Below are positions 24,900 to 34,072 of a stretch of 64,000 nt of DNA, piece by piece. The DNA is from Thiohalocapsa sp. PB-PSB1 (GTDB lineage Bacteria; Pseudomonadota; Gammaproteobacteria; Chromatiales; Chromatiaceae). Numbering within the stretch: position 1 is the first letter of the stretch; each line of letters opens with the position of its first letter. The stretch covers positions 496,001 to 560,000 of the forward strand of contig CP050890.1 of the NCBI GenBank assembly GCA_016745215.1, given 5' to 3'. Under the pieces are notes generated by a model, which was not told the DNA's origin, made no database searches, and saw only the letters and a program-made list of their open reading frames with translations. A program made the position numbers and the translations under genes.

Positions 24900-27050
24900 T
24901 CAGGTTTCCTGGGCGTCAGCAGTTTCGAAGAAATCAAAATGATCAATGGCTTCCAGAATACCCTCAGCGTGCGGGCGGGAAGCAAAGAAAATATCGTCTA
25001 TTTCGATCAGCTCGGATAACTCTTCGTTATGCCTGTTGGCAACGACGACGGCAAGCATGTTACCGCGTATCATGTCCTCGTCGGAGCCGGAGCCTCCAGC
25101 AGCCAATATTCTGTCTAGAGGAATATCGAACCGTTCTGCCACCCAACGCATGGCGAGGCCTTTAGATGCACGGACTGGGATAATGTCAAGGAATTGTCCA
25201 AAAGACAGTATCACATTTGCTGCTTGGCCTTCCTGATGCAGAAGTTTATTGATGTACTGGGTGTCTGGGGCAATTTGTGGATCGATGTAATATCCGATTT
25301 TAAATCGCGTCTGCTCCGAGCGTGGCTGGAGTTTCATACCTGGGAGATCCCGCAGGACGCGGCGAATGATTGGAGGATTCCATAGGTGATCGATATGTAA
25401 CTTCCAGGCCGTGTCTTCCACCAGATTCGGATTATAGTAAATCTCGGTGCCTACGCTGGTGATCAGCAGATTCGGCATCGGAATGTTGTGTTTCTTCAGC
25501 GCCTGCATGGCGGAATCGCGCCTTCTGCCGGTGGCGATAGCAAAGAGTACGCTCTTGCGGTTTTGCTTCAGGGTAGCGACGAACGGCTGCAGAGCGTCCG
25601 GATTACCAAGTAAGTTTTGATCCAGATCAGAAAACAATGCCCGGTCGTGGTGCAGGTATTTGCGGGGTTTCGCTTGAAATGGCGGTGTGATTTGTTTCCT
25701 TGAAACAAGAGGCTGTATCACGTCAATGAATTTTTTCGCATGTGCCTGCCAGGAGTAGTATTTTTCAACACCCGACAGGCCTTTGCTGGAAAATTCCTCC
25801 CAGCGCTCGCGATCGGATAATACAGAGATCAGCTTATTGATGATATCTTCACGGTCGAGTGGATCGATCAAATAGCCATTCTGACAGTTGCCAATAATAT
25901 CAATCGGGCCACCATCTTCGGTCGCAACCACCGGCACGCCGCAGGCCGCAGCTTCAATCAAGGTTAGGCCAAATGGCTCTGTCAATGCCGGGTTGATAAA
26001 GACCCCACCGCTGAGGGCAGCCATACGATAAATAATTGGCACATCGGTGGATGTGTGATGTTTGGGATAGGCGACCCGACCATATAAGTCATACAGATCG
26101 ACATGTAGTAATATTTCTTGTAAGACTTCCCTGGCATCGTCGTTCATCTCGCCGATATCGTCACGATTACCGACTACCACAACCAAATTGGCAAGCTCTT
26201 GCAACTGCTCTGATTCGCCATAGGCGGAGATCAGTTGCAGTATATTCTTTCGTGGGTCTGGTCGAGATAACGCTAGGATGATGGGTTTATCCGGCTCCCT
26301 CAGAAAGCGGTTGATTTCATCCGCAATACTGGAATTGCTTTTGGAATCTCCTCGGGTATTGAATTGTTTCAGATCGGTGCCGGGGGGAACCACGTGCATA
26401 CGTTCGGGTTGATAGTGATCGTAGGCGGCATATTGCTCCTCGACTTCTTGCCGGGTACTCGAGATGACGCATTCGGCCACACCCAATGTCGTTTCTTCCG
26501 CTTCGATGCGTGTGGTGATGTTATAGCGATCCTCCAGAGTTTCTCTACTAAAGCCAGCGGCAAGAAGCTGGCGTCGTTTACTGCGGCCGAGCGAGTGACC
26601 AGTGAAGACCAGCGGAATACCTAAAAGAAGGGATAATCTCGTACCGACATAACCAGCATCGGCGTAGTGGCCATGAATTATTGAAGGTAATTCAGGCTGC
26701 GCCCTGATGTATTCCATCGCGGAGTCGGCAAAATTATCCAGGCTGTCCCATAACTGCTCTTTTGCGATGTAGCCTTCCTCGCCGCAATCGATTCGCACAA
26801 TTTGTGCATTATCAGATAGTTGCTCGAAGGGTTCAGCGTAGTCTTCGCTCACCGAGGGATCCACGACACGTCGGGTTAGCAGGTCGACACGGCCCACTTC
26901 GGGTTGCTCTCCGAGAGCTCGGGCTAACTCCACGACATACTTGGTTTGCCCACCTGTATCGGCGTCACGGCCCAGTTCCAGATTGGTTCCACGAATAAGG
27001 CCATGGATGCTGATGAGTAAGATATAGGCACTCTGACCGTTGGTTGTCAT
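24900..27050 (-). CDS. sps: Sucrose-phosphate synthase with C-terminal HAD domain
   Basis: The 716-residue bidomain enzyme makes sucrose-6-phosphate from UDP- or ADP-glucose and fructose-6-phosphate. The GT4 part (about 1-450) has SIHGLIRGTNLELGRDADTG near 14-33 (sugar-phosphate site), ALSRPDPRKNI (260-270) and the EX7E-type block EPFGLTLIEAA (358-368). Residues 465-710 form an SPP-like HAD domain that keeps both acids (D475, D477 in FSDLDQNLL), so it could be catalytic even though a separate spp follows. It is the first gene of sps-spp-ams-fructokinase. The cluster is AT-richer than the flanking cell-wall genes, which suggests acquisition. Confidence 0.95.
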   Translation of the reverse strand: MTTNGQSAYILLISIHGLIRGTNLELGRDADTGGQTKYVVELARALGEQPEVGRVDLLTRRVVDPSVSEDYAEPFEQLSDNAQIVRIDCGEEGYIAKEQLWDSLDNFADSAMEYIRAQPELPSIIHGHYADAGYVGTRLSLLLGIPLVFTGHSLGRSKRRQLLAAGFSRETLEDRYNITTRIEAEETTLGVAECVISSTRQEVEEQYAAYDHYQPERMHVVPPGTDLKQFNTRGDSKSNSSIADEINRFLREPDKPIILALSRPDPRKNILQLISAYGESEQLQELANLVVVVGNRDDIGEMNDDAREVLQEILLHVDLYDLYGRVAYPKHHTSTDVPIIYRMAALSGGVFINPALTEPFGLTLIEAAACGVPVVATEDGGPIDIIGNCQNGYLIDPLDREDIINKLISVLSDRERWEEFSSKGLSGVEKYYSWQAHAKKFIDVIQPLVSRKQITPPFQAKPRKYLHHDRALFSDLDQNLLGNPDALQPFVATLKQNRKSVLFAIATGRRRDSAMQALKKHNIPMPNLLITSVGTEIYYNPNLVEDTAWKLHIDHLWNPPIIRRVLRDLPGMKLQPRSEQTRFKIGYYIDPQIAPDTQYINKLLHQEGQAANVILSFGQFLDIIPVRASKGLAMRWVAERFDIPLDRILAAGGSGSDEDMIRGNMLAVVVANRHNEELSELIEIDDIFFASRPHAEGILEAIDHFDFFETADAQET

Positions 27051-27349
27051 AGCTGAGTAGAACCAGAAGTTACAATAAGAGTGGGAAGATCAAGAAGCTT
27101 AACTCCTCCCCGAAGCAATCGTAAGATCGAAAGTACCTGAGATCCGGAGATGAATCAAGGTCGGTCGTAGACAGGTTGTACTGAGCCTCGAGCCTGACAG
27201 ATGGGCGGATGTATGCCTTGGAGGAGCTAGGGGCATACCTTATGGCACACAGGTGACGACTTGGGATCTGAAATCTGCTGATACCAACATATTCGAAGAT
27301 GATCAAGTCTCGCGATACCATGCTCGATTCAGCGGATAGTCTACGAGCT
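27051..27349. other. Spacer between rlpA and the sucrose cluster
   Basis: About 300 bp without a gene, AT-richer than rlpA. It is presumably the promoter region of sps. No repeat end, tRNA or integrase marks an insertion junction. No convincing promoter boxes were identified. Confidence 0.4.
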
Positions 27350-28360
27350 TCAGTTATCGATCATCAATGGGCGGGCGATACCGAGGGATGTAAGTTTGTG
27401 AGCAATCGCATCGGCATCAGCACGCGAGGCGACTGGCCCGACCCGAACCCTATACAGGCTGGGCATCGCGGATTTTGAGTCCTTGTCTGGCTTGCGAATC
27501 GAGATTGGACTCTGCAAAAGGCTCTTGAGACGACGGCGCAGTTGTTCTGCATTATTTCGCGTGCCGAAAGCCCCAACCTGCAAATAGAGCGGCGATTCCG
27601 CGCTAGAGGTCGTGGCGGATGCCTGCGCGATTGCTGGTTTTGGTGCTGGCTTAAACGGCTGTGCGCTGGTGATTGCTGGCCGGTTTTCGAGATGCGAGCG
27701 GCCGCCGGCAGAATCAGCGATGCGTGCATCGCTGGCGAGATTGACGGATCGCGAGGTAGGCCACGACGGCCGAGATCGAGACCCCTGCCGTTGTGCCGCG
27801 ACGCGATGCAGTTTTGGCACCTTACCATCATGATCGCGCGGATCGATGGAGATCACCTCCACTCGCCCCGTTCCCTGTTTGTCGAGGCCGAGCTTTTTGG
27901 CCGCGGCATAGGACAGGTCGATGATGCGATTGCCGATGAATGGCCCACGATCGTTTACCTTGACAACCACGCTGCGGCCATTTTCCAAGTTGTTTACCAA
28001 CGCATAGGTGGGCAGCGGCAGCGTTTTGTGGGCGGCTGTCATCTGGTACATATCATAGCGCTCGCCGCTGGACGTCTTGCGGCCATGAAATTTTTTTCCA
28101 TACCAGGATGCAACGCCACGCTCCACATGACCTCGGCTGCTCTGTTTGGGGTAGTAGGTCTTTCCATACACCACGTAGGATTTCATATTGCCGAATCGCG
28201 CCTTGGGTTCGACTCGCGGCACGGCATTCGGCGGACCGTCAATGCTGCCGGTTTCTATCTGCTTTGGCGCATTGCCACAGCCGCAAAGCAATAGGATCAG
28301 GATTGCCAGCAAAGCCCCTGGAAGGGGGGCAAGTCCGAGAGATGGCAGGGGCTGTTGCAT
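27350..28360 (-). CDS. rlpA: RlpA septal lytic transglycosylase-like lipoprotein
   Basis: The product is 336 residues from the ATG at 28360, 1 bp after the mltB stop. A lipoprotein signal ends at LLLCGCG. The double-psi beta-barrel domain (about 80-175) starts GVASWYGKKFHGRKTSSGE and holds the catalytic aspartate in VVKVNDRGPF. A proline/serine-rich linker follows, then a C-terminal SPOR domain (about 255-336; YLQVGAFGTRNNAEQL) that binds denuded septal glycan. It cleaves naked glycan strands in the periplasm. It is the last elongasome-cluster gene before the sucrose insertion. Confidence 0.94.
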   Translation of the reverse strand: MQQPLPSLGLAPLPGALLAILILLLCGCGNAPKQIETGSIDGPPNAVPRVEPKARFGNMKSYVVYGKTYYPKQSSRGHVERGVASWYGKKFHGRKTSSGERYDMYQMTAAHKTLPLPTYALVNNLENGRSVVVKVNDRGPFIGNRIIDLSYAAAKKLGLDKQGTGRVEVISIDPRDHDGKVPKLHRVAAQRQGSRSRPSWPTSRSVNLASDARIADSAGGRSHLENRPAITSAQPFKPAPKPAIAQASATTSSAESPLYLQVGAFGTRNNAEQLRRRLKSLLQSPISIRKPDKDSKSAMPSLYRVRVGPVASRADADAIAHKLTSLGIARPLMIDN

Positions 28361-28361
28361 A

Positions 28362-29384
28362 TCAGTGGCCCTCGGCCTCGCGATAACGCCGTGCAATCTC
28401 CTGGCTTAGTTGGAACACGGCCATAGCGTATAGATTGCTGTGGTTATAGCGCGTGATGGCGTAGAAATTATCGAACCCGAGCCAATGCTCGGTGGAAGCT
28501 CCGTCGAACTCCATCAGCGTTGCTCGAGTTTGGCCACTGATGTCTGGTTCGGGGAAGTCCGCGACTGGTGCGACGCCGGCGGCAGCAAAGCTCGCAAGCG
28601 TTGTATCAGGCCTGACCGGGCGTTTCTCAGTGATGGCGACATTCGCTGGATAGCTGTTATTCAGCACCGCGGTTGCCGCGATCGGCTGGCCTCGTTGCCA
28701 CCCATGCATGGCAAGATAGTTGCTGACACTGCCGATGACGTCGGCATTGCTGGCCCATAGGTCGCGGCGGCCGTCGTCGTCGAAATCCACCGCATAGGCG
28801 CGATAACTGGATGCAATGAACTGCGGCTTGCCCATGGCACCGGCATACGACCCCTTGACAGTCAGTGGATCTAGATCCTCTTCGCGGGCAAGCAGCAAGA
28901 ATGCCTCCAGTTCTCCACGGAAGAAGTCTGCCCGAGATGGAAAGGAAAAACCCAGGGTGCTCAACGCATCAATGACGCGATGGGTGCCAAGATTGTTACC
29001 GTAGTTGGTCTCGATGCCGATGATCGCGACCACGATCTGTGGGGGTACGCCGAAGGCGGCTTGCGCGCGTGCCAGCAATGCGGCGTTATCGCGCCAAAAA
29101 GCGACGCCGCGTTGGGCACGCTCTGCGGTAACGAAAATCGGCCGATAGTCGCGCCAGGGTTTGGCCTCGTAGGGACGGCTAATTGCGTCAATGATGCTTT
29201 GCCGATAGCGTGCGCTAGACATCAATGTGGCCACCTGCGCGCGAGTGAAGTCATGGTTGCGCGCCATTTCTTCAATAAAGGCGCGACTGCCGGCTTGATA
29301 AGAGATCGGCGCGGGTGCGGCAACCGGACTTTGACTCAACACCAGCAGCGGCAAGAGGATCAAAATAAAGTGGGATAGATGCAT
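28362..29384 (-). CDS. mltB: Membrane-bound lytic murein transglycosylase B
   Basis: The product is 340 residues from the ATG at 29384, which gives a clean signal peptide (MHLSHFILILLPLLVLSQ). A start at 29453 would add 23 polar residues and is less likely. The catalytic glutamate lies in AIIGIETNYGNN. VKGSYAGAMGKPQFIASSYR and the following DFDDDGRRDLW block are MltB (SLT_2) signatures. It cleaves peptidoglycan to 1,6-anhydro-muropeptides. No lipobox is seen, so it may be soluble in the periplasm. It is tightly coupled to rlpA. Confidence 0.94.
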   Translation of the reverse strand: MHLSHFILILLPLLVLSQSPVAAPAPISYQAGSRAFIEEMARNHDFTRAQVATLMSSARYRQSIIDAISRPYEAKPWRDYRPIFVTAERAQRGVAFWRDNAALLARAQAAFGVPPQIVVAIIGIETNYGNNLGTHRVIDALSTLGFSFPSRADFFRGELEAFLLLAREEDLDPLTVKGSYAGAMGKPQFIASSYRAYAVDFDDDGRRDLWASNADVIGSVSNYLAMHGWQRGQPIAATAVLNNSYPANVAITEKRPVRPDTTLASFAAAGVAPVADFPEPDISGQTRATLMEFDGASTEHWLGFDNFYAITRYNHSNLYAMAVFQLSQEIARRYREAEGH

Positions 29385-29495
29385 GCGGCGATTCGTTTCG
29401 GCGTTGGTGGCGAACGCGGGGGTGCCTGATTCAGGTCGCTTGGTGGCCTGCATAAATAAAAAGATGCATAAAGTATAAGCACAAAATGCTTAAAC

Positions 29496-30614
29496 TTAAA
29501 GTATTTTCTTATTTGTATGCAGTGACATGATCATGCCGAATCCAGCCATAATGGTCACCAGCGAGGTGCCACCGTAGCTGATCAGCGGCAGTGGTACGCC
29601 CACTACCGGCAGTAACCCCACCACCATTGCGGTATTGACAAACAGGTAAACAAAGAACACCATCGTCAACGATCCGGCCAGCAGCCGGCTGTAGCTGTCC
29701 GGCAATTGACAGGCGATGTACAGGCCGCGCAGGATGATGAACAGGTAAAGTACCATCAGCAACAGGATACCCATCAGGCCGAATTCCTCGCCGATAACGG
29801 CAAAGATGAAATCGGTGGAGCGCTCTGGCAAGAACTCCAGATGCGATTGGGTACCATTCAGCCAGCCCTTGCCGTACATCCCACCCGAACCAATTGCGAT
29901 CTGTGACTGAATCGTATGATAGCCGGCACCGAGCGGGTCTGAGCTGGGGTCAAGCAGGGTCAGCACCCGCTGGCGTTGATAAGGGCGCATCAAGGTCCAA
30001 AGCGCCGGTGCAGCCGCTGCCGCCAGCAGCACGAGAGTGATGATGAGGCGCCATCCCATGCCGCCCAGAAAGAGCACTGTCAGGCCCGCGCTGGCCACCA
30101 ATAATGCCGTTCCCAGGTCTGGTTGCTTAGCAATCAGCAACACCGGTATGGCAATTAAAAGCATTGCTGCCAGTACCCTGAGGGTTCCCGGCGGCAAAGG
30201 TCGCAGCGACAGAAACCAGGCCAGCGCCATGGGTACCGCCAATTTGAGCAGTTCCGATGGCTGAAAGCGCATGAAACCAAGATCAAGCCAACGTTGCGCG
30301 CCTTTGCCGATATCGCCGATCAGCAGCACCGCCAGCAATAGCATCACACCCAGACCGAATAAGGGCAAAGACCAACGCCGCAGGAGTGCCGGCGGTATCT
30401 GGGCTACCGCAATCATGACAATAAAAGCAAGCCCGAGCCGAAGCATCTGCCGTTCGAACTGGCCGGATGACGCATCCGTCGCGCTAAACAGCATCGTCAA
30501 CCCAAATCCGGACAGCACCATCAGGCTCAACAGCAGAGGCAGGTCCAGGTGAAAGCGCGTCAGTGTGCCCGCGACTTTGGTGTTCGGGTGTTGGCTCAGT
30601 TCTGAGTCCAGCAT
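29496..30614 (-). CDS. rodA: Peptidoglycan glycosyltransferase RodA
   Basis: The 372-residue SEDS protein has about ten membrane helices. The conserved periplasmic loop LEFLPERSTDFIFAVIGEEFG (one residue shown beyond the core) carries the SEDS active-site region, and the C-terminus PLPLISYGGTSL is family-diagnostic. RodA polymerises glycan strands during elongation as partner of PBP2, encoded 2 bp upstream. Translation is probably coupled to mrdA. Confidence 0.96.
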   Translation of the reverse strand: MLDSELSQHPNTKVAGTLTRFHLDLPLLLSLMVLSGFGLTMLFSATDASSGQFERQMLRLGLAFIVMIAVAQIPPALLRRWSLPLFGLGVMLLLAVLLIGDIGKGAQRWLDLGFMRFQPSELLKLAVPMALAWFLSLRPLPPGTLRVLAAMLLIAIPVLLIAKQPDLGTALLVASAGLTVLFLGGMGWRLIITLVLLAAAAAPALWTLMRPYQRQRVLTLLDPSSDPLGAGYHTIQSQIAIGSGGMYGKGWLNGTQSHLEFLPERSTDFIFAVIGEEFGLMGILLLMVLYLFIILRGLYIACQLPDSYSRLLAGSLTMVFFVYLFVNTAMVVGLLPVVGVPLPLISYGGTSLVTIMAGFGMIMSLHTNKKIL

Positions 30615-30616
30615 GC

Positions 30617-32524
30617 TTACCGACCCGTGTTCGTTGCTGAGCCTGCTTGCCCAAGTCCGCGTACCGCGGGATGGATGGATGCCTGCACACGCTCGCCAAG
30701 CAAATAACTGTCCATTACCGCGCGCGCGATCGGTGCGGCCACCGATCCGCCGTGACCGCCGTTTTCGACGATCACCGCCAGCGCGATGCGCGGCTGTTCC
30801 ACCGGGGCGAAAGCGACGAACAACGCGTGATCACGCATTCGTTCAGCGACCTCGGCCTCATTGTAGAACTCGTTCTGCCCCACCGTGAATACCTGGGCAG
30901 TGCCGGTTTTGCCGGCGATACGGTAACTGTCGTTGCGGATGCGTCGGGCAGTGCCGCGGCTCCCCTCGACAACCTCGCTCATGGCATCAATTACATCCTG
31001 CCATTTGCGCGGGCCATTGACCGGTATTTGATGCACCTCGGGCTCGGTGAGTTGGAGTGGCTTGCCGACACGCGTACCGGTCGCCTTGACCATACGCGGC
31101 TTAAGGTAGCGACCACGGTTGGCCATGGCCGCGGTGGCTGCTGCCAACTGCAATGGCGTTGCCAGGAATGAGCCTTGGCCAATGCCGACGATCAGGGTTT
31201 CACCAGGATACCAGATCTGATGACGCACACGTTGCTTCCACTCAGGTGATGGCAGCAAACCGCCCAGCTCGCCGGCAATGTCGATACCGCTGCGCCGTCC
31301 AAAACCAAACTCCTGCAAAAAGCCGGTCATCCGCTGAATGCCAAGATCGTTCGCGAGGCGATAAAAATACACGTCACAGGATTGCACAATGGCATCTTCC
31401 AAGGCGAGGGAGCCATGCCCGCCGCGCCGCCAGCAGCGGTAGCGATGGCTTTGTCCTGGCAGTTGGAAGTAACCGCCACAGTATTTGTGGTCAAATGTGC
31501 TGACCGCGCCTAGGGCGAGGCCGGCAAGGGCAACAAACGGTTTGATCGTGGAACCCGGTGGATACTGGCCGCGCACAGCGCGGTTATATAACGGATGGTC
31601 GATGTCATCGCGCAACGCCGCATATTCGGCGTGGCCGATCCCGCTGACGAATGGATTGGGATCGTAGGTCGGTGTGCTTGCCAGCGCGAGCACGCCACCG
31701 GTCTCCGGCTCAATCGCCACCAGAGCCCCGCGGTGTTTGCCGAGCGCCGCGATGGCATCCTGTTGCAAGGCAGCATCCAGGAACAAGTGTAGATCACGCC
31801 CAGGCACTGGAGGCTTCTCCTCACGCCGCTCCAGCACACGCCCGCGGGCATTGACCACGGCTTGCTCGTGACCGACGTGGCCATGCAGCCATTCCTCATG
31901 CGCTTTCTCGACACCGAGCTTGCCAATATGGCTGGTGCCTGCATAATCAGAGACATCGATGCTCTCCATTTCCTGTTCGTTTATGCGCCCGACATAGCCC
32001 AGCACATGGGCTGTGACTGCTCCCAGCGGGTAGTATCTAAGCAATTCCGCGCGGATGTCGACCCCTGGAAAACGATGGCCATGCACGGCAATCCGGGCTC
32101 GCTCGCGCTCGTTCAGATCGAGCCGGATCGGCACGCCCTCGAAGCGCCTGCGCCTGGACAGCAGGCGCGCGAAGCGCTCACGGTCGGCATCGCTGATGCG
32201 GACGATTTGCGCCAACGCGTCGATGGTTGCGTCCAAGTTCTGGATATTCTCCGGCGTGATCTCCAACGCATAGGACGGCAGGTTGTCCGCCAACAACAGG
32301 CCATTGGTATCGTAGATGAGTCCTCGGCTTGGCGGTAATGGCTGAATTTTGATGCGGTTGTCCTCGGACAACGTGGAAAAATGATCGTGCTCGACCACCT
32401 GCAACTTGAACAAGCGCACCCCGACCAATGTCAGGCAGAGCAGAGCCAACAAGGCAGCCAACAGCGCCCTGCGTGCGAACAATTCACGTTCACCGAGACG
32501 ATCCTTAAAACTTGCTTCGATCAT
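30617..32524 (-). CDS. mrdA: Penicillin-binding protein 2 (transpeptidase of elongation)
   Basis: The 635-residue class B PBP has one N-terminal membrane anchor (ALLAALLALLCLTLVGVRLF, about 19-38), a pedestal domain and a transpeptidase domain. The active-site motifs are STIK (in YPPGSTIKPF), SCD (in VQSCDVYFY) and KTGT (in AGKTGTAQ). With RodA and MreBCD it forms the elongasome that keeps the rod shape. The gene follows mreD by 96 bp and precedes rodA by 2 bp, the usual order. Confidence 0.97.
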   Translation of the reverse strand: MIEASFKDRLGERELFARRALLAALLALLCLTLVGVRLFKLQVVEHDHFSTLSEDNRIKIQPLPPSRGLIYDTNGLLLADNLPSYALEITPENIQNLDATIDALAQIVRISDADRERFARLLSRRRRFEGVPIRLDLNERERARIAVHGHRFPGVDIRAELLRYYPLGAVTAHVLGYVGRINEQEMESIDVSDYAGTSHIGKLGVEKAHEEWLHGHVGHEQAVVNARGRVLERREEKPPVPGRDLHLFLDAALQQDAIAALGKHRGALVAIEPETGGVLALASTPTYDPNPFVSGIGHAEYAALRDDIDHPLYNRAVRGQYPPGSTIKPFVALAGLALGAVSTFDHKYCGGYFQLPGQSHRYRCWRRGGHGSLALEDAIVQSCDVYFYRLANDLGIQRMTGFLQEFGFGRRSGIDIAGELGGLLPSPEWKQRVRHQIWYPGETLIVGIGQGSFLATPLQLAAATAAMANRGRYLKPRMVKATGTRVGKPLQLTEPEVHQIPVNGPRKWQDVIDAMSEVVEGSRGTARRIRNDSYRIAGKTGTAQVFTVGQNEFYNEAEVAERMRDHALFVAFAPVEQPRIALAVIVENGGHGGSVAAPIARAVMDSYLLGERVQASIHPAVRGLGQAGSATNTGR

Positions 32525-32620
32525 GGTCTGGTTTTGTGCCTTGTGGCTTTATTAAACGAAGTCGGACTTTGCAGCGGGCGAATTGGATGCACGAATTGTG
32601 CAAGCCTTGACATGTTGCCC

Positions 32621-33106
32621 TCATCCTTCCGGCCGCTCACGCACCCATTGCATGACAACCGATAGCCATGGCCATATGGCCATACCGACAAAAGTGGGCA
32701 TCCAATAGAGCGGGGAGGGTGTCGGCTGGCCGATGGCGCCCATTGTCCAGAGCGACAGCAAGCGCTCCACAAGCAGCAGCAGCCAAACTGAGAACGCCTG
32801 CTGCAGGGGAGGAAATGGCAGAATACGCTGATGCAGGACCAAGGCCAGGAAACAGACCACGGACAACCCAAGGGCATTTTTCCCCAGCACTGAACCCGAG
32901 ATGACATCCAGCATGATGCCAACACCGAATCCCCAAAACACGCCCACGCGTTGCGGTACGTTCATGGCCCAGAAGATCAGCACCAATGCCACCCATTGTG
33001 GGCGATAATGAATAGCCCAGTGCGGAAGCGGCAAGACGGTAAGAAACAGAGCCAGCAGCAGCGAGGCGATGATGGCGACGGAGTCGCTGCGCGTTCGGCT
33101 GCTCAT
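32621..33106 (-). CDS. mreD: Rod shape-determining protein MreD
   Basis: The 161-residue inner-membrane protein has five or so hydrophobic helices (IIASLLLALFLTVLPL and onward) and the conserved GFGVGIMLDVISGSVLGKNAL block near 55-75. MreD links MreC and the elongasome. The ATG overlaps the mreC stop by 4 bp, so translation is coupled. Confidence 0.93.
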   Translation of the reverse strand: MSSRTRSDSVAIIASLLLALFLTVLPLPHWAIHYRPQWVALVLIFWAMNVPQRVGVFWGFGVGIMLDVISGSVLGKNALGLSVVCFLALVLHQRILPFPPLQQAFSVWLLLLVERLLSLWTMGAIGQPTPSPLYWMPTFVGMAIWPWLSVVMQWVRERPEG

Positions 33107-34011
33107 CGTAAGGACCTGCCATCCTCGCTCGCGGGCCTGGTCGCGAACGCGTCCTCTGCATCACGCGCCCTGAGAGCCGCGGCAGCAGGCGAATCCAAGC
33201 TCCACACCAACAACACCTCGTGACTGCGATCAAGTCGGGCGGTGGGCTCGGCGACCACGGTCGCAAAGTGGCTGCCAGGGTCATCATCGACAGCGACGAT
33301 GCGGGCTACCGGATATCCGGGGGGGAACACGCCACCTAGGCCCGAGGTGACCAGCAGATCGCCGGCACGCACATCGGCGTTCTTCGGCAAATGTAATAGA
33401 TTGAGACGATTGATCAGGCCGCTGCCGATGGCGACGCTGCGCAGACCGTTACGATTGATCTGAACTGGCAACGAGTGCGAAGCATCGGTAATCAGCAGCA
33501 CCGTAGCCGTCAACGGGCTGGTGCGTATAACCTGGCCCATGACCGCGTCGGCATCCAGCACCGGTTGGCCAACGAAGATGCCGGATGACGAGCCCTTGTC
33601 CACCAGCACCTGTTGACGGTAAGGGTCCAGATCCACTTCCAGCAACTTCGCCACCAGCACCCGGTCGCGCAAGGTGATCGACGAACCAAGTAGATCCCGC
33701 AACCGGCGATTTTCAGCAAACAGAGCTTCGAATGTCTGCATGCGGCCCTTCAACTCCAAATTCTCGCGCTCTAGCAGCCTATTTTGCTCGCGCAGCTGCG
33801 CTTCTGCGGCAAGCCGGGCATTGACGGTGCGGTTCAGGCGGCTCGGCAGCGCTGCCAGATAGTGGATCGGATAGAGCGCGGTGGATAATGTTGCGCGCAG
33901 CGCTTCCAGATGTGGGAAATGGCTGTCAGCAACGATCAGCGCCAACGACAAGGCAACGGCGATGGTCAATCGCACCGCAGGGGAAGGGCCGGTGACGAAC
34001 AGTGGCTTGAT
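33103..34011 (-). CDS. mreC: Rod shape-determining protein MreC (apparent non-AUG start)
   Basis: MreC bridges cytoplasmic MreB to PBP2 in the periplasm. The protein has one N-terminal membrane helix (LTIAVALSLALIVADS), a coiled coil (EAQLREQNRLLERENLELKG) and the two-barrel MreC domain ending near residue 280. The first conventional start is the GTG at 33975. However, the family N-terminus KPLFVTGPSPAVRL continues 12 codons upstream to an ATC at 34011, directly after an in-frame TAA at 34018-34020. An AGGTAA ribosome-site-like word precedes ATC. I therefore extend the gene to 34011. If ATC is not used, the GTG product of 290 residues still keeps the membrane helix. Confidence 0.85.
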   Translation of the reverse strand: MKPLFVTGPSPAVRLTIAVALSLALIVADSHFPHLEALRATLSTALYPIHYLAALPSRLNRTVNARLAAEAQLREQNRLLERENLELKGRMQTFEALFAENRRLRDLLGSSITLRDRVLVAKLLEVDLDPYRQQVLVDKGSSSGIFVGQPVLDADAVMGQVIRTSPLTATVLLITDASHSLPVQINRNGLRSVAIGSGLINRLNLLHLPKNADVRAGDLLVTSGLGGVFPPGYPVARIVAVDDDPGSHFATVVAEPTARLDRSHEVLLVWSLDSPAAAALRARDAEDAFATRPASEDGRSLR

Positions 34012-34072
34012 AGCGCGTTACCTGTTGATTGCGCCTCGTCCAACGCTCACCGGCGCTCGACGACCACGGTGG

